Shown: piece by piece, positions 54,341 to 63,970 of the stretch
Position numbering within the stretch: position 1 is the stretch's first letter
Layout: each line of letters starts with the position of its first letter
Assembly: GCA_036734105.1 (NCBI GenBank)
Contig: DAIMZH010000004.1
Coordinates: 54,952 to 118,951 of the forward strand
DNA from: Azoarcus_F sp036734105
Lineage (GTDB): Bacteria > Pseudomonadota > Gammaproteobacteria > Burkholderiales > Rhodocyclaceae
Direction of reading: 5' to 3'
DNA: 64,000 bases
Translations under genes and position numbers: made by a program
The notes under the pieces: model-generated
Told to the model about the DNA's origin: nothing
The model's database searches: none
The model's input: the letters and a program-made list of their open reading frames with translations, nothing else

Positions 54341-54856
54341 TCAGATTACCTTGAGCAGATCGCCACGCAACTCCTCGCAACGACGCTTACCCTCGCGTGA
54401 CTCCATGATGGCGTGGTACCACATGTCATAGAAAGTTCGCAAAACCTGATGATCCTTTGCCTCAAAGATGTCACTTTGCAGGCTGACATGCGAATAGCCC
54501 CCACAAAACGTCTTGATGGTGTTGATCATGAAATGCTTGGCCATCTCCAGCGACTTGGGATCGGGCTTTTCAGGCAGCCGCCGGAAGGCGGTGATCGACG
54601 GCAAAGCCCCGTCGGTGACTGTGACCTCGCCGCCGTCAGCACGCTCACCCAGCAATTCGATAAAACCCTCCTCCTCAAGCATGCCGAGCGTATGCGTCAG
54701 ATCATCAGCAGCCACCATGTCGCGCAGATCAGACACAGAATGCTTGCCGTCAACAAAGATCAGCACCCGTCGCTGACGGGGTGTCAGCTTGCCACTGCGC
54801 TGAGTCATCTCGGATCGACCCAGTTCGGTTTTGTGAAAAACAACGTTGTTGCTCAT
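54341..54856 (-). CDS. Hypothetical protein with winged-helix-like N-terminus
   Basis: 171 residues. Residues about 15-70 (LTPRQRRVLIFVDGKHSVSD, then LTHTLGMLEEEGFIELL) resemble a small winged-helix fold. The second half has FMINTIKTFCGGYSHVSLQS and CEELRGDLLKVI. Similar proteins are, as far as I recall, widespread in betaproteobacteria without a known role. There is no signal peptide. GGAGCC precedes the ATG. Confidence 0.75.
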   Translation of the reverse strand: MSNNVVFHKTELGRSEMTQRSGKLTPRQRRVLIFVDGKHSVSDLRDMVAADDLTHTLGMLEEEGFIELLGERADGGEVTVTDGALPSITAFRRLPEKPDPKSLEMAKHFMINTIKTFCGGYSHVSLQSDIFEAKDHQVLRTFYDMWYHAIMESREGKRRCEELRGDLLKVI

Positions 54857-55151
54857 GGCTCCTCCACGATTGCAGGCCTATGCTACCGGACCACCCGCCA
54901 CAATCCGCTCAGCGGCTTGCGCTCAGGCCATGTCCAAGGACTTTCGCCCTGTTGGATTTATGGTTTTCATATTTTCCCAGCATCATACTTCGTCCAGATG
55001 AAGAATCCGAGCCTTGCATGGCAAAGCGCTAATACAGCCATAATCGTAACCAGCCTGACAGAAAAACCGGGCATCCAAGTGCTCGAAAACTCGCGACATC
55101 ACCGCAAAGAATACAAACCGGCGAATGGCGGCAAGCTTGCATTGTGTCGCG

Positions 55152-56144
55152 TCAGTGTGTGAACCGTCCTTGGCTCAACATCTGCGCTTCCATGTTCTCA
55201 ATCTCGCGCGCACCCGACACCACAACCTTCGGGTCTGGCACAAAAGTCAGCGTCGGATCAAGGCGTTCGTAGGGTACGGCATTGAGGATGACCTTTATGG
55301 CGTTCAGCCGGGCCAGATCCTTGCTGTTGGACCGAATGACTGTCCACGGCGCATGCGTGGTGTGTGTGCGCTTGAGCATCTCGTACTTCTGTTTGGTAAA
55401 GTCATCCCATCGATCCTGAGCCTGGACATCGATCTCGGACAACTTCCACTGTCTCAGAGGGTCGGTCTTGCGTCGCTCGAAGCGCCTGGCCTGTTCATCC
55501 TTGGTCACACTGAAATATAGCTTCACCAGAATCGTGCCCTGGCGTACAAAGTCCTTCTCAAAACCATCCACGCCGCGCATGAAGTTCTTGTACTCTTCCG
55601 GCGTACAAAATCCAAACACCGGCTCCACCATGGCACGGTTATACCAACTGCGGTCAAACAGCACGACCTCGCCCCCTCTTGGAAACTGCGCCACATAGCG
55701 CTGAAAGAACCACTGCGTGCGCTGCTCCTCGGTGGGTTTGCCAAGCGCAACCACACGATAGTGCTTCTCGTTCATGTAACGTGTCACACGGCGAATCGTG
55801 CCACCTTTGCCAGCCGCATCACGCCCTTCAAAGACAATGACCATGCGCGTCTTGGTAACCTCCAGATACTTTTGCATCGCAATCAACTCCGCCTGGTAGG
55901 GGCGCAGGGCAAGCTCCATCCGGTGTCGCGATATTGCCTGTCGCTTGTCGCGCTTGAACCGCGCCAGTTCGTGCCGCAACGCGTCCCGCTCGCGGGCCAG
56001 TTCCGCTAGCTCATCAAGCGGCTTTGAGGATTCCTGCAAGGCCTGCAACATCTCTGACTGCGGCTCCTTTACGCCCTCCTTGGCATCTGGCTGCTGCTTG
56101 TCGCTTGCGCCTGTTTTAGGCGTCTGAGTCTGTTTTTCCTGCAT
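55152..56144 (-). CDS. ppk2: Polyphosphate kinase 2
   Basis: 330 residues. The core has Walker A FEGRDAAGKGGTI, FDRSWYNRAMVEPVFGF and the lid Arg-rich segment ARRFERRKTDPLRQWKLS. It moves phosphate between polyphosphate and nucleotides. The first 60 residues are a charged, low-complexity extension. GGAGACCAATC precedes ATG 56144. A 16-bp palindrome lies about 100 bp upstream. Confidence 0.93.
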   Translation of the reverse strand: MQEKQTQTPKTGASDKQQPDAKEGVKEPQSEMLQALQESSKPLDELAELARERDALRHELARFKRDKRQAISRHRMELALRPYQAELIAMQKYLEVTKTRMVIVFEGRDAAGKGGTIRRVTRYMNEKHYRVVALGKPTEEQRTQWFFQRYVAQFPRGGEVVLFDRSWYNRAMVEPVFGFCTPEEYKNFMRGVDGFEKDFVRQGTILVKLYFSVTKDEQARRFERRKTDPLRQWKLSEIDVQAQDRWDDFTKQKYEMLKRTHTTHAPWTVIRSNSKDLARLNAIKVILNAVPYERLDPTLTFVPDPKVVVSGAREIENMEAQMLSQGRFTH

Positions 56145-56238
56145 GATTGGTCTCCTGGACATCGCAGTTGGACGCGTTGCTGACCCATCCAAAAGTTCAG
56201 CGGCCAGAATTCAAACATTTAAAATCGTTTGAAATCCG

Positions 56239-56254
56239 GCAAACGATCGTTTGC
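56239..56254. promoter_or_regulatory. 16-bp perfect palindrome upstream of ppk2
   Basis: GCAAACGATCGTTTGC is perfectly symmetric, and a related half (ATCGTTTGA) lies at 56224-56232. It lies in the divergent region between ppk2 and the rhodanese gene, so an operator is likely. The regulator is unknown. Confidence 0.45.
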
Positions 56255-56409
56255 GGTTTCTGCTTATAGGCGTTGAGATGCAACCCTAACACGCGCGACC
56301 TCACATGCGCACCCGCTCAAACTGCTGTGCAAGGTATCGCTGATCGGGCACGTTTCAAGTTCCGGCGTGTCCCAAATCGGGTGATGTACCCTAAAAGGAT
56401 TATCCACGC

Positions 56410-57078
56410 ATGATCTGGCAATCAAGCTGCATCAGACAAATGAGTCTCTTGCTAATGACGCTAAGCCTGCTGTCACCCAGCATTGCCGACGAGTGGCTTC
56501 AGCCACTGCGCGTCGGTATCACGCCAGCTCTGGAGAGTTTGGCAGTAAAGCATCAACAAGAATGGGTGTGGCTTGAGCGCAATCAGCACTCAAACAACCT
56601 CATTCACTCGGGGTACGCGCTCACATCTCGCGACTGCCCGCCGTTCTGCATTCAGCCGATGACACTGGCGGCTGGCGTCGACACACTGGGCGAGTTGGAA
56701 CTCATCTCCTATCTGCAACGCCAAAGCCACGACGACACCATCAAGGTGATCGATGCGCGCTCCAGTGCGGAGCATCGCAGCGGCACCATTCCGGGCTCAA
56801 CAGGAGTGTCGTGGACCGATCTGGTGATTGCAGCAGGGGCGGTAGACTTCCTGATCGAAGAGCGGCTGAGCGACTTCGGGGTCAAGCTTGACGGTGGCAC
56901 AGCCGACTTTGCGCAGGCCCGCACCCTCGCAGTGTATGACAACGGCCCATGGTGCGGCCAGGCTGCCAGCATGATTCATGCACTGCTCGGCATGGGCTAT
57001 CCACCGGAGCGCATCAAATGGTATCGCGGAGGCTTGCAAGCCTGGCATTCTCTGGGGCTGACGGTCATTACACCTTAG
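56410..57078 (+). CDS. Periplasmic rhodanese-like protein
   Basis: 222 residues. A signal peptide ends PSIA. The rhodanese domain spans about 90-220, with IDARSSAEHRSGTIPGS and the active loop DNGPWCGQA, whose Cys is the sulfur acceptor, then YRGGLQAWHSLGL. An unusual feature is a Cys pair before the domain (SRDCPPFCIQP). It may handle sulfane sulfur in the periplasm; a link to the sox genes is only inference. Confidence 0.85.
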   Translation: MIWQSSCIRQMSLLLMTLSLLSPSIADEWLQPLRVGITPALESLAVKHQQEWVWLERNQHSNNLIHSGYALTSRDCPPFCIQPMTLAAGVDTLGELELISYLQRQSHDDTIKVIDARSSAEHRSGTIPGSTGVSWTDLVIAAGAVDFLIEERLSDFGVKLDGGTADFAQARTLAVYDNGPWCGQAASMIHALLGMGYPPERIKWYRGGLQAWHSLGLTVITP

Positions 57079-57188
57079 CAAGCACCTGCTTGCAGACCCG
57101 TTAACGAATCGGATGAAAACCCTGATTTTTAATCCTGCGCCGGATTGATAACATTCAGCACTTATTTAGCCCGTTACGGAGTACGCCG

Positions 57189-57974
57189 ATGTCGCTTTCA
57201 CAAGGGGGTCGTCCTCGGGTTGGCCTGTTTGCCACCTGCCTGATGAACGTGTTCCGGCCAAATGTCGGCTTTGCTGCAGTCAAGCTACTGGAAGACGCCG
57301 GTTGCAGCGTGGAGGTGCCGGATAAGCAGACCTGTTGCGGCCAGCCCGGTTACAACAGTGGCGACTACGACGCGGCCAGGGCACTTGCCAGACAAGTCAT
57401 CGAAGCTTTCGAAAACTATGATTATGTCGTTGGCCCTTCCGGGTCCTGTATGGCCACCATACGCCATGACTACCCGGAGCTGCTCGCAAACGACGCAGAC
57501 TGGGCACCACGCGCACGCGCGCTGGCCGACAAGAGCCATGAATTGCTGTCCTTTTTGCACGATGTGCTTGGTGTTGAGCGCACCGGGGCCAGCTACCACG
57601 GCAAGGTGACTTATCACGACTCCTGTTCAGGCTTGCGCAGTCTGGGCATCAAGGGGCAACCCCGTGCCCTGCTGGACAGCGTCGAGGGCCTGAAACTCAA
57701 GGAAATGCGTGACACCGAGGTGTGCTGTGGCTTTGGCGGCACTTTCTGCGTCAAATACCCCGAGATCTCCGAAAAAATGGTTGAGGACAAGATGCGCAAC
57801 GTTCTCGTCACTGGTGCCGACACCTTGCTGGGCGGCGACCTGGGTTGCCTGATGAATATCGCCGGGCGACTCAGCCGCATCAACGCCCCAGTCAAGGTCT
57901 ATCACACTGCCGAGGTGCTGGCTGGCATGGCTGACGGACCAGGCATAGCCCAAGCCAAAAAGGAGTCAGACTAA
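57189..57974 (+). CDS. lutA: Lactate utilization protein A (LutA/LldE)
   Basis: 261 residues with two CCG domains: TCCGQPGYNSGDYDA and VCCGFGGTFCVKYPE. These bind redox cofactors or non-cubane clusters. With LutB and LutC it oxidises L-lactate to pyruvate. It overlaps lutB by one base (TAATG). CGGAG precedes the start. Confidence 0.94.
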   Translation: MSLSQGGRPRVGLFATCLMNVFRPNVGFAAVKLLEDAGCSVEVPDKQTCCGQPGYNSGDYDAARALARQVIEAFENYDYVVGPSGSCMATIRHDYPELLANDADWAPRARALADKSHELLSFLHDVLGVERTGASYHGKVTYHDSCSGLRSLGIKGQPRALLDSVEGLKLKEMRDTEVCCGFGGTFCVKYPEISEKMVEDKMRNVLVTGADTLLGGDLGCLMNIAGRLSRINAPVKVYHTAEVLAGMADGPGIAQAKKESD

Positions 57975-59383
57975 TGGAAATGCGCTCGCAGGAATTCAAA
58001 TCTCGCGCGGTGTATTACATCCACGACGGCGCCCTTCAAAATGCAATGGGCATGCTGCGCGATGGCTTTGTGGCCAAACGCACCCAACAGGCCGCCGAGT
58101 TGCCCGAGTTCGAGGCGCTGCGTGAGCAAGCCAAGAACCTCAAGAATCACATCCTGGACAACCTGGACCACTATCTGACCCGCTATGAGGATGCAGTCAA
58201 GGCAACCGGCGGTCAGGTGCATTGGGCGCGCGACGCCGTTGAAGCGCGTGAGATTATCCTGGGCATCTGCCGTCGAGTGAATGCCAAAACGGTCACCAAA
58301 GGCAAATCCATGGTGTCCGAGGAGATCGGCCTGAACGAAGCCCTTGCCGAGAACGGCATGGAGGTGGTCGAGACTGACCTGGGTGAATACATCATCCAGC
58401 TTGCTGACGAGCCGCCCTCCCACATCATTGCCCCGGCGGTGCACAAGACCAAGGAGCAGGTGTCCGACCTCTTCGAAGAGGCCCACGGCACCACACGCAA
58501 GACCACCGTTCCAGATCTGGTCAACGAAGCCCGTCAGGTGCTGCGCGAGAAATACTTCCGTGCCGACGTCGGCATTACCGGCGGCAACTATCTGGTGGCT
58601 GAGACCGGCTCTTCCGTCATCGTCACCAACGAAGGCAACGGCGACCTCACACAAACGCTGGCCAAGGTGCACATCGTCACCTCCGGCATTGAACGCGTCG
58701 TACCCAAGCTGGACGATGTCACCTTGTTTCTACGCCTGCTGGCGCGTAGCGCCACCGGGCAGGAAACCGAAACCTACACCACCTTTTCCACCGGCCCGCG
58801 CCGCGCCGAAGACAAGGACGGCCCAGAGGAATACCACGTGGTGCTGATCGACAACGGTCGATCCAAAATGCTGGCGGGACGGTTCAAGGAAATGCTTCGC
58901 TGCATACGTTGCGGCGCGTGCATGAACCACTGCCCGGTGTATGGCTCGGTGGGTGGGCATGCTTACGGCTGGGTGTACCCCGGGCCAATGGGCTCGGTAT
59001 TAACGCCGCTGATCAAGGGCTTGGACAACGCCTACGACTTGCCCAACGCGTGCACACTCAACGGCCGTTGCGCTTCAGTTTGCCCGGTCAAGATCCCCTT
59101 GCCCGACCTGCTGCGCGAGCTGCGCCACATGCAGCACCGCCAGAAGATCACCCCGGCCCTGCAACGCCACGCCTTGACTGCCTGGCGCTTTGCTGCAACG
59201 CGGCCAAAGCTCTACCACTTTGGCGAACAAGTCGCCGCACGGCTGCTTGCCTTTGCCGGTAGACGCAAGGGACGACTGCGCAAACTGCCACTGGCCGCAG
59301 GATGGACTGACTCACGTGATCTGCCAGCCCCCTCTGGCAAGACTTTTCTGGAGCAATGGCAACAACAACGAGGCAAGCAATGA
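57974..59383 (+). CDS. lutB: Lactate utilization iron-sulfur protein B (LutB/LldF)
   Basis: 469 residues. An N-terminal LUD domain (GKSMVSEEIGLNEAL, GITGGNYLVAETGSSVIVTN) is followed by two 4Fe-4S motifs, CIRCGACMNHCPVYG and CTLNGRCASVCPVKIPL, and a C-terminal tail. It is the electron-transfer core of the lactate complex. It overlaps lutC as ATGA. Confidence 0.95.
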   Translation: MEMRSQEFKSRAVYYIHDGALQNAMGMLRDGFVAKRTQQAAELPEFEALREQAKNLKNHILDNLDHYLTRYEDAVKATGGQVHWARDAVEAREIILGICRRVNAKTVTKGKSMVSEEIGLNEALAENGMEVVETDLGEYIIQLADEPPSHIIAPAVHKTKEQVSDLFEEAHGTTRKTTVPDLVNEARQVLREKYFRADVGITGGNYLVAETGSSVIVTNEGNGDLTQTLAKVHIVTSGIERVVPKLDDVTLFLRLLARSATGQETETYTTFSTGPRRAEDKDGPEEYHVVLIDNGRSKMLAGRFKEMLRCIRCGACMNHCPVYGSVGGHAYGWVYPGPMGSVLTPLIKGLDNAYDLPNACTLNGRCASVCPVKIPLPDLLRELRHMQHRQKITPALQRHALTAWRFAATRPKLYHFGEQVAARLLAFAGRRKGRLRKLPLAAGWTDSRDLPAPSGKTFLEQWQQQRGKQ

Positions 59384-60015
59384 GCACGGCACGACAGGAA
59401 ATTCTCGGCGCCATCCGCAGCGCGCTTGGTCGAGGATCGCTGGATAATGCCAGCGAAAACACGCTGGATGCGATTACGCCTGACCACCTCCGCCCAGCCT
59501 TTGAAGACGATCTGATCGAACGCTTCATAGCCAAGTTCGAAAGTCGAGCCGGCACAGTGGTCCGGGTGCCAGACCTGAACAGCGTCCCCAAAGCCGTAGA
59601 GGCACACCGCGAACAATGGAGTCTACCCCGCCGCGCTGCAGTTGGCGCTGCGCTGAGCCCCCTGAAGTGGTCACCAGACTGGGAAGTACACCACAACGCC
59701 GCAGCCATGGAAGAGGCCCTGTCGGTGTCGCTGGCGGTATGCGGCATTGCCGAAAGCGGCAGCCTGCTGTTTGCATCAGGCCCGGACAGCCCGACCACCC
59801 ATAACTTCGTCCCCGACGACCAGGTCGCGGTGCTTCATGTTGGCGACATCGTCAAGTGGTTTGAAGACGCCTGGGTGGTTTTGCGCAAACGCGAAGGCGG
59901 CATGCCACGCGCCACCAACATCGTCTCCGGCCCGTCACGCACCGCCGACGTGGAACAAACCGTACAGCTCGGTGCACACGGCCCACGTCGGGTGCATGTG
60001 GTGCTGGTTGGGTGA
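59380..60015 (+). CDS. lutC: Lactate utilization protein C (LutC/LldG)
   Basis: 211 residues of the LUD family (AVCGIAESGSLLFASGPDSP, HVGDIVKWFEDAW). It completes LutABC. ATG 59380 overlaps the lutB stop. The DUF2059 gene converges 4 bp away. Confidence 0.92.
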   Translation: MSTARQEILGAIRSALGRGSLDNASENTLDAITPDHLRPAFEDDLIERFIAKFESRAGTVVRVPDLNSVPKAVEAHREQWSLPRRAAVGAALSPLKWSPDWEVHHNAAAMEEALSVSLAVCGIAESGSLLFASGPDSPTTHNFVPDDQVAVLHVGDIVKWFEDAWVVLRKREGGMPRATNIVSGPSRTADVEQTVQLGAHGPRRVHVVLVG

Positions 60016-60019
60016 TCCA

Positions 60020-60895
60020 TCAGGTCGACCGCGAACCCAGTCGCTGCCCCACCCTAACGCCCAGCCGTTCGCCACGTTGCACCAACAAGGCCTCGAAGGC
60101 TTGCGAAAAGTCACGATAAAAGGCTTGTCCAGCATCGCTGTTCATCTGTACAAGCACTGCCCGCAAATCGTCCAGGCTGAAGTCCTTGTAAAGAACTGAC
60201 GCCTGGGCAAGGGTGAGCTGGGCCATCTGGCCTTGTATCACGAAGCGGCTCTCCTCAATCATGTCACGCAATTGGTCATAGTCCGGCAGATCCGGGCTGG
60301 GTGGCATGGTGGAGATCATGCCCCACTCCATCGCCAGCGCAAAGCTCAGGGCTGACGAGCTTGCCCGCTCAACGGTGTGCGAGGCCTGCAGCAGGGATTG
60401 CAGCAAGGCCATGCGTGCGGGTTCGCCAGCCAGCTCCTGCATGATCCGGGGCCCCTGCTGCATCACCATCATCTGCATGTCGGGATCACTCCAGCCAGCA
60501 TCGGCTGTCGCCATTCTGACACCAACCGAAGAGGCATAAAACGCCACCCAGTCTGCCAGATGCTCCGCCTTGACGGTCTGCAACAGAAGGCTGCGCACAT
60601 CCTCCAGCAGGCCCTCGTAGGCAAACACCTCGCGTGCCGACTCATCCATGGCGCGCATCACCTCGTCCGTAATCGGCGCACCCTGCTGACGTGCCTGCCC
60701 AATGCCCATCATGACCATCCCGGGAAAAACACTGATCGCCGCATCCACACCCGAGCGGCTGATCAAGGTGTCGGCATGGAGTTTCACCTCATCGGCGGCA
60801 AATGCACTTGACGCGGCAGCAGCGCATAGAACCAGCGACAGGGCCGCAGCGACACGCTTTAGCCAGTCAACGGAAAACGCTTTTTGTTGTTGCAT
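60020..60895 (-). CDS. DUF2059-type exported protein
   Basis: 291 residues. A signal peptide ends ASSAFA. The body is helical, with repeats such as LADWVAFYASSVGVRMATAD and YKDFSLDDLRAVLVQM near the C-terminus, matching DUF2059-like proteins. No catalytic motif is seen. ATG 60895 has AGGT upstream; ATG 60907 is an alternative. Confidence 0.72.
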   Translation of the reverse strand: MQQQKAFSVDWLKRVAAALSLVLCAAAASSAFAADEVKLHADTLISRSGVDAAISVFPGMVMMGIGQARQQGAPITDEVMRAMDESAREVFAYEGLLEDVRSLLLQTVKAEHLADWVAFYASSVGVRMATADAGWSDPDMQMMVMQQGPRIMQELAGEPARMALLQSLLQASHTVERASSSALSFALAMEWGMISTMPPSPDLPDYDQLRDMIEESRFVIQGQMAQLTLAQASVLYKDFSLDDLRAVLVQMNSDAGQAFYRDFSQAFEALLVQRGERLGVRVGQRLGSRST

Positions 60896-60933
60896 GACAG
60901 ACCTCATGGACAAGCGCACATCACACTCCGAGA

Positions 60934-60955
60934 AATAACAATAAAGTATGTTATT
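60934..60955. promoter_or_regulatory. AT-rich inverted repeat upstream of the DUF2059 gene
   Basis: AATAACA and TGTTATT are separated by 8 bp, 39 bp before the gene start. An operator is possible; the regulator is unknown. Confidence 0.35.
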
Positions 60956-61073
60956 CACATAAACCAAAAAGGTCAATCATGCTACGAGGGAAGATGAATG
61001 GCTTTGGAGCCAGCACAAACAGCGCTTTCAGCAGCAATCATCCCAAGATTCCGACAAGCGCAGTTCGGTCAAA

Positions 61074-61625
61074 CTAAAGCGCGATTGGCTGCATGTTTTC
61101 GATGTCACAGCCATCAAAGCAGAAGGCTGCACCAAAACCCATGACGAAGCGTCCGTTTAAGGGCTTTAACCGATAGGCGCGGAAATCCTGAAGCGACTCC
61201 AGCGTTGTCGCAATCGCTCCGAAGCGCAGACGCAAGGCCTCGAATGTTGCGTGTCTGTCGTCAGGGTGGTGCTGACTACACACATCACAGCGCAGAGTCA
61301 GTCGATGTCGGGCAAAGGGCTGACGGACCTGCTGCTCATCTTCCAACAGCATTATCGAGACGACACCGCCACGCTCAAAACTTGCGCCATGCGGGGCGAG
61401 TCCACTGACGACGACCAGAAAGTCGTTGCCGTCGCTGGCGAAGGGGCAAGTGCTGACAATCGGTTCGCCACCACGATCAACGCTCGCGACGACAAGACTA
61501 TGCTGACTTCGCAGCAATTGGGCCGATGCACATCGAGCGCGCTCAATGACATCACCGGATGCGGTTTGGGCTGTTGCAGCATCTAGCTGAGAGCCCGGCA
61601 ATCCATTTCCATTACTTGTCTGCAC
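61074..61625 (-). CDS. HugZ/HutZ-like haem utilization protein
   Basis: 183 residues from GTG 61625, six bases after AGGAT. The split-barrel FMN-like domain has SLVVASVDRGGEPIVSTCPF and HRLTLRCDVC. The C-terminus GRFVMGFGAAFCFDGCDIEN fits HugZ, where it helps bind haem for oxidative opening. The longer upstream frame to 61730 lacks a ribosome site. The TonB receptor gene lies just upstream on the same strand, consistent with a haem uptake operon. Confidence 0.82.
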   Translation of the reverse strand: MQTSNGNGLPGSQLDAATAQTASGDVIERARCASAQLLRSQHSLVVASVDRGGEPIVSTCPFASDGNDFLVVVSGLAPHGASFERGGVVSIMLLEDEQQVRQPFARHRLTLRCDVCSQHHPDDRHATFEALRLRFGAIATTLESLQDFRAYRLKPLNGRFVMGFGAAFCFDGCDIENMQPIAL

Positions 61626-61750
61626 TGGCAGTATCCTTTTCACAAACTCAAGCTGGACAGATCCGCATGAGACCTTACAACTCCTGATCACGGTCGCAAC
61701 GCTATTGTTTGTCGCTGCGAACGTGATCATACCGGCCGTCAGGGCTGCAA

Positions 61751-63970
61751 TTAAAAACGATAATCCAGACTGATCGAGAAATTCCGTCCGGCCTGGCTGA
61801 AAGCTTCTCGTGTTGCGCTGTTCGCCGCAATCGCACGTGTATCAGACCACAGGTAGTACTTGCGATCGAACAGGTTGAAAAGCCCAATGTTGACGCGTGC
61901 GGCGGGCGTCAACTGATAGTGTGCGTTGATATCAACCACTGTGTAGCCCTTGGGTGCGAAGCGGGTTTCGTCATGCAAGCGCTTCTTGCGCTCCACGGCG
62001 GTCACAATCACCTCGGCGCCGTAGCGTCCCGCCACTTCGTATTCAAGGCCCAGCACCAGCTTTGCCGGGTCGATCGTCATCAGCGGGGTCGAGCCCCCGC
62101 CGTCGCGACTGTCACCACGCGAAAGAGCGTAGCTGCCTCGCAGGGTCCACTCAGGCAGGAACTGCCACTGCGCTGCGACCTCGAAGCCGCGGATCTTCGC
62201 ACTCCTGAGGTTCACGCTCTGGAATATGCGCGGGTCGGCCGGGGTGCCAGCACCGCCAACCAGACTGCGCTCCTCAATGAAGTCTCGATAGCGGTTGGTG
62301 TAGGCGCTCACGCTGTACCGAAGTCCACCCTGCTCGCCGCGCACCCCGATCTCGAACGAACGGCTTTTTTCCGGCTTTAGATCGGGGTTCGAAATGGTTT
62401 GGTAGGCGTTGAACGGACTGGCAAGGTTTGTAAAGCCATCATTGACATTGTTCGGCGTGGGTGCTCGAAAGCCGTGGGCATACTGCACGAACGGATTTGC
62501 AAGCGGGTGCGCCTTCCAGATCAGACCAAGCCGGGGGGAAACCGCGCTGCCGGATAGGCTGGCCGGGCGAGCGCCGACGTAGGCCGGATCGGACTTGCGG
62601 GCATCCAGCCTGTAACTGTCATAGCGCAACCCGGGTATGAGCACCAACGATCCGGCGTGTATCTCGTCAAACACGAAGGCGCCGATCAAGCGGTATTCGG
62701 TGTCCGGAAATGCCTTGACTGGATAGGTCTCCCCCATCGGTGGGACGGTGCCCCCGCGGATGCCGCGCACGTCCATGGTGTCAAAATCAAGCCCATAAAC
62801 CAAACGGTGGCGCACGGTATCGCCGAAGTTGCTTTCGAGTTGGACGCTCGCACCCCACAAGCGCTCTTGGTAGCGGTTGTCGCGGGTTCGGTCGGCTGCG
62901 GTGTTGCGCCGCTCATCGGAGAACTGCCGATTCGTCGAGTCCTGATAACGCAGATCGACCTTCGCAATCTGAAAGTAGGGATTGTCGGCGTCGGTGTGGC
63001 GGTAGTCCAGACTGAGCCGGTCACGGCTTATGGTGTCGCGGGTGTCGAGGGCGGTCACACTGGTCGCTGCCAGAGGGGGCACCGCGACACCGGAGTAAAC
63101 TTTGGTGTCGGTGCGCCGATCGAGATGCTCGAGCGTAGCACCGAATCGATGCACGCCATCCGCCCGGTAGCCGATCTTGGCGAGCAAGTAGTCCGAACGC
63201 TCGTCCTGCGGATTCGGTGCGGTGCGCGTGACGTCGCGTGCCTTGGTGCGCGCCTGGGTTTCGGGCTCATGACCGCTGCGGAAAGCACCCAGCACCATGG
63301 CCTCCAGGCGCTCGCCGCGCACCGCTGCGGTCGGCGACAGCAGCCAGCCGTCGTTCACCGAACTGTACATCGTCCTTAGCCCAAAGCTCCGCGTCTCACC
63401 CGGCACGAGCAGGTCATCAATGTCTTTGGTGATGAAGCTGACGGCCCCGCCGAGCCCGTCGCTGCCGTACAGCGTGGACGACGGCCCTCGCAGAACCTCG
63501 ACCTTCTTGTAACCCTCGATCTCCAGATAGTCTCCGCGACCCGCGCGCAGCGGACCGATGCTGAAAGCCGAAGGCAGGCGCACGCCATCGGTCTGCAACA
63601 ACACCTGGTTGCCTTCAAGCCCCCGGATATTGATGCCCTCGTTGCCGCCGCGTCCGGTTGATCCAAAGGCCGCACCCGGGCGGAAGGGTTCGCGACGCAC
63701 CGTAACCCCCGGCTCGAACCGCATCAGGTCACGCACATCGCGGGCCATCCGGCGTTGCGCCTGGTCCGCGTCAATCGCGGTCACAGTACCGGCGAAGTCT
63801 TCCACAGCCTGATCGGTACGGGTAGCAGTCACCCGGACGTCAGGCAAGACCGTGGCCGCAGGCTCCACCAAATTCTGGGCCCAAGTTGGTAGTGATGTCG
63901 CGCCGAGAACAAAGATTGCAAATGGAATGGTGGCGCGCTTATGTTGCATGGAATGGAGGTTTCTGTGCAT
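61751..63970 (-). CDS. TonB-dependent haem/haemoglobin receptor
   Basis: 739 residues. A signal peptide ends LPTWAQ. A plug domain (about 40-170) has DLMRFEPGVTVRREPFRPGA and VEVLRGPSSTLYGSDGLGG. The 22-strand barrel ends ISLDYRF. FRAPTPNNVNDGFTN and NPDLKPEKSRSFEIGVRG match the haemoglobin/transferrin/lactoferrin receptor family. ATG 63970 is used; 63949 is possible. The promoter lies outside the window. A HugZ-like gene follows. Confidence 0.92.
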   Translation of the reverse strand: MHRNLHSMQHKRATIPFAIFVLGATSLPTWAQNLVEPAATVLPDVRVTATRTDQAVEDFAGTVTAIDADQAQRRMARDVRDLMRFEPGVTVRREPFRPGAAFGSTGRGGNEGINIRGLEGNQVLLQTDGVRLPSAFSIGPLRAGRGDYLEIEGYKKVEVLRGPSSTLYGSDGLGGAVSFITKDIDDLLVPGETRSFGLRTMYSSVNDGWLLSPTAAVRGERLEAMVLGAFRSGHEPETQARTKARDVTRTAPNPQDERSDYLLAKIGYRADGVHRFGATLEHLDRRTDTKVYSGVAVPPLAATSVTALDTRDTISRDRLSLDYRHTDADNPYFQIAKVDLRYQDSTNRQFSDERRNTAADRTRDNRYQERLWGASVQLESNFGDTVRHRLVYGLDFDTMDVRGIRGGTVPPMGETYPVKAFPDTEYRLIGAFVFDEIHAGSLVLIPGLRYDSYRLDARKSDPAYVGARPASLSGSAVSPRLGLIWKAHPLANPFVQYAHGFRAPTPNNVNDGFTNLASPFNAYQTISNPDLKPEKSRSFEIGVRGEQGGLRYSVSAYTNRYRDFIEERSLVGGAGTPADPRIFQSVNLRSAKIRGFEVAAQWQFLPEWTLRGSYALSRGDSRDGGGSTPLMTIDPAKLVLGLEYEVAGRYGAEVIVTAVERKKRLHDETRFAPKGYTVVDINAHYQLTPAARVNIGLFNLFDRKYYLWSDTRAIAANSATREAFSQAGRNFSISLDYRF

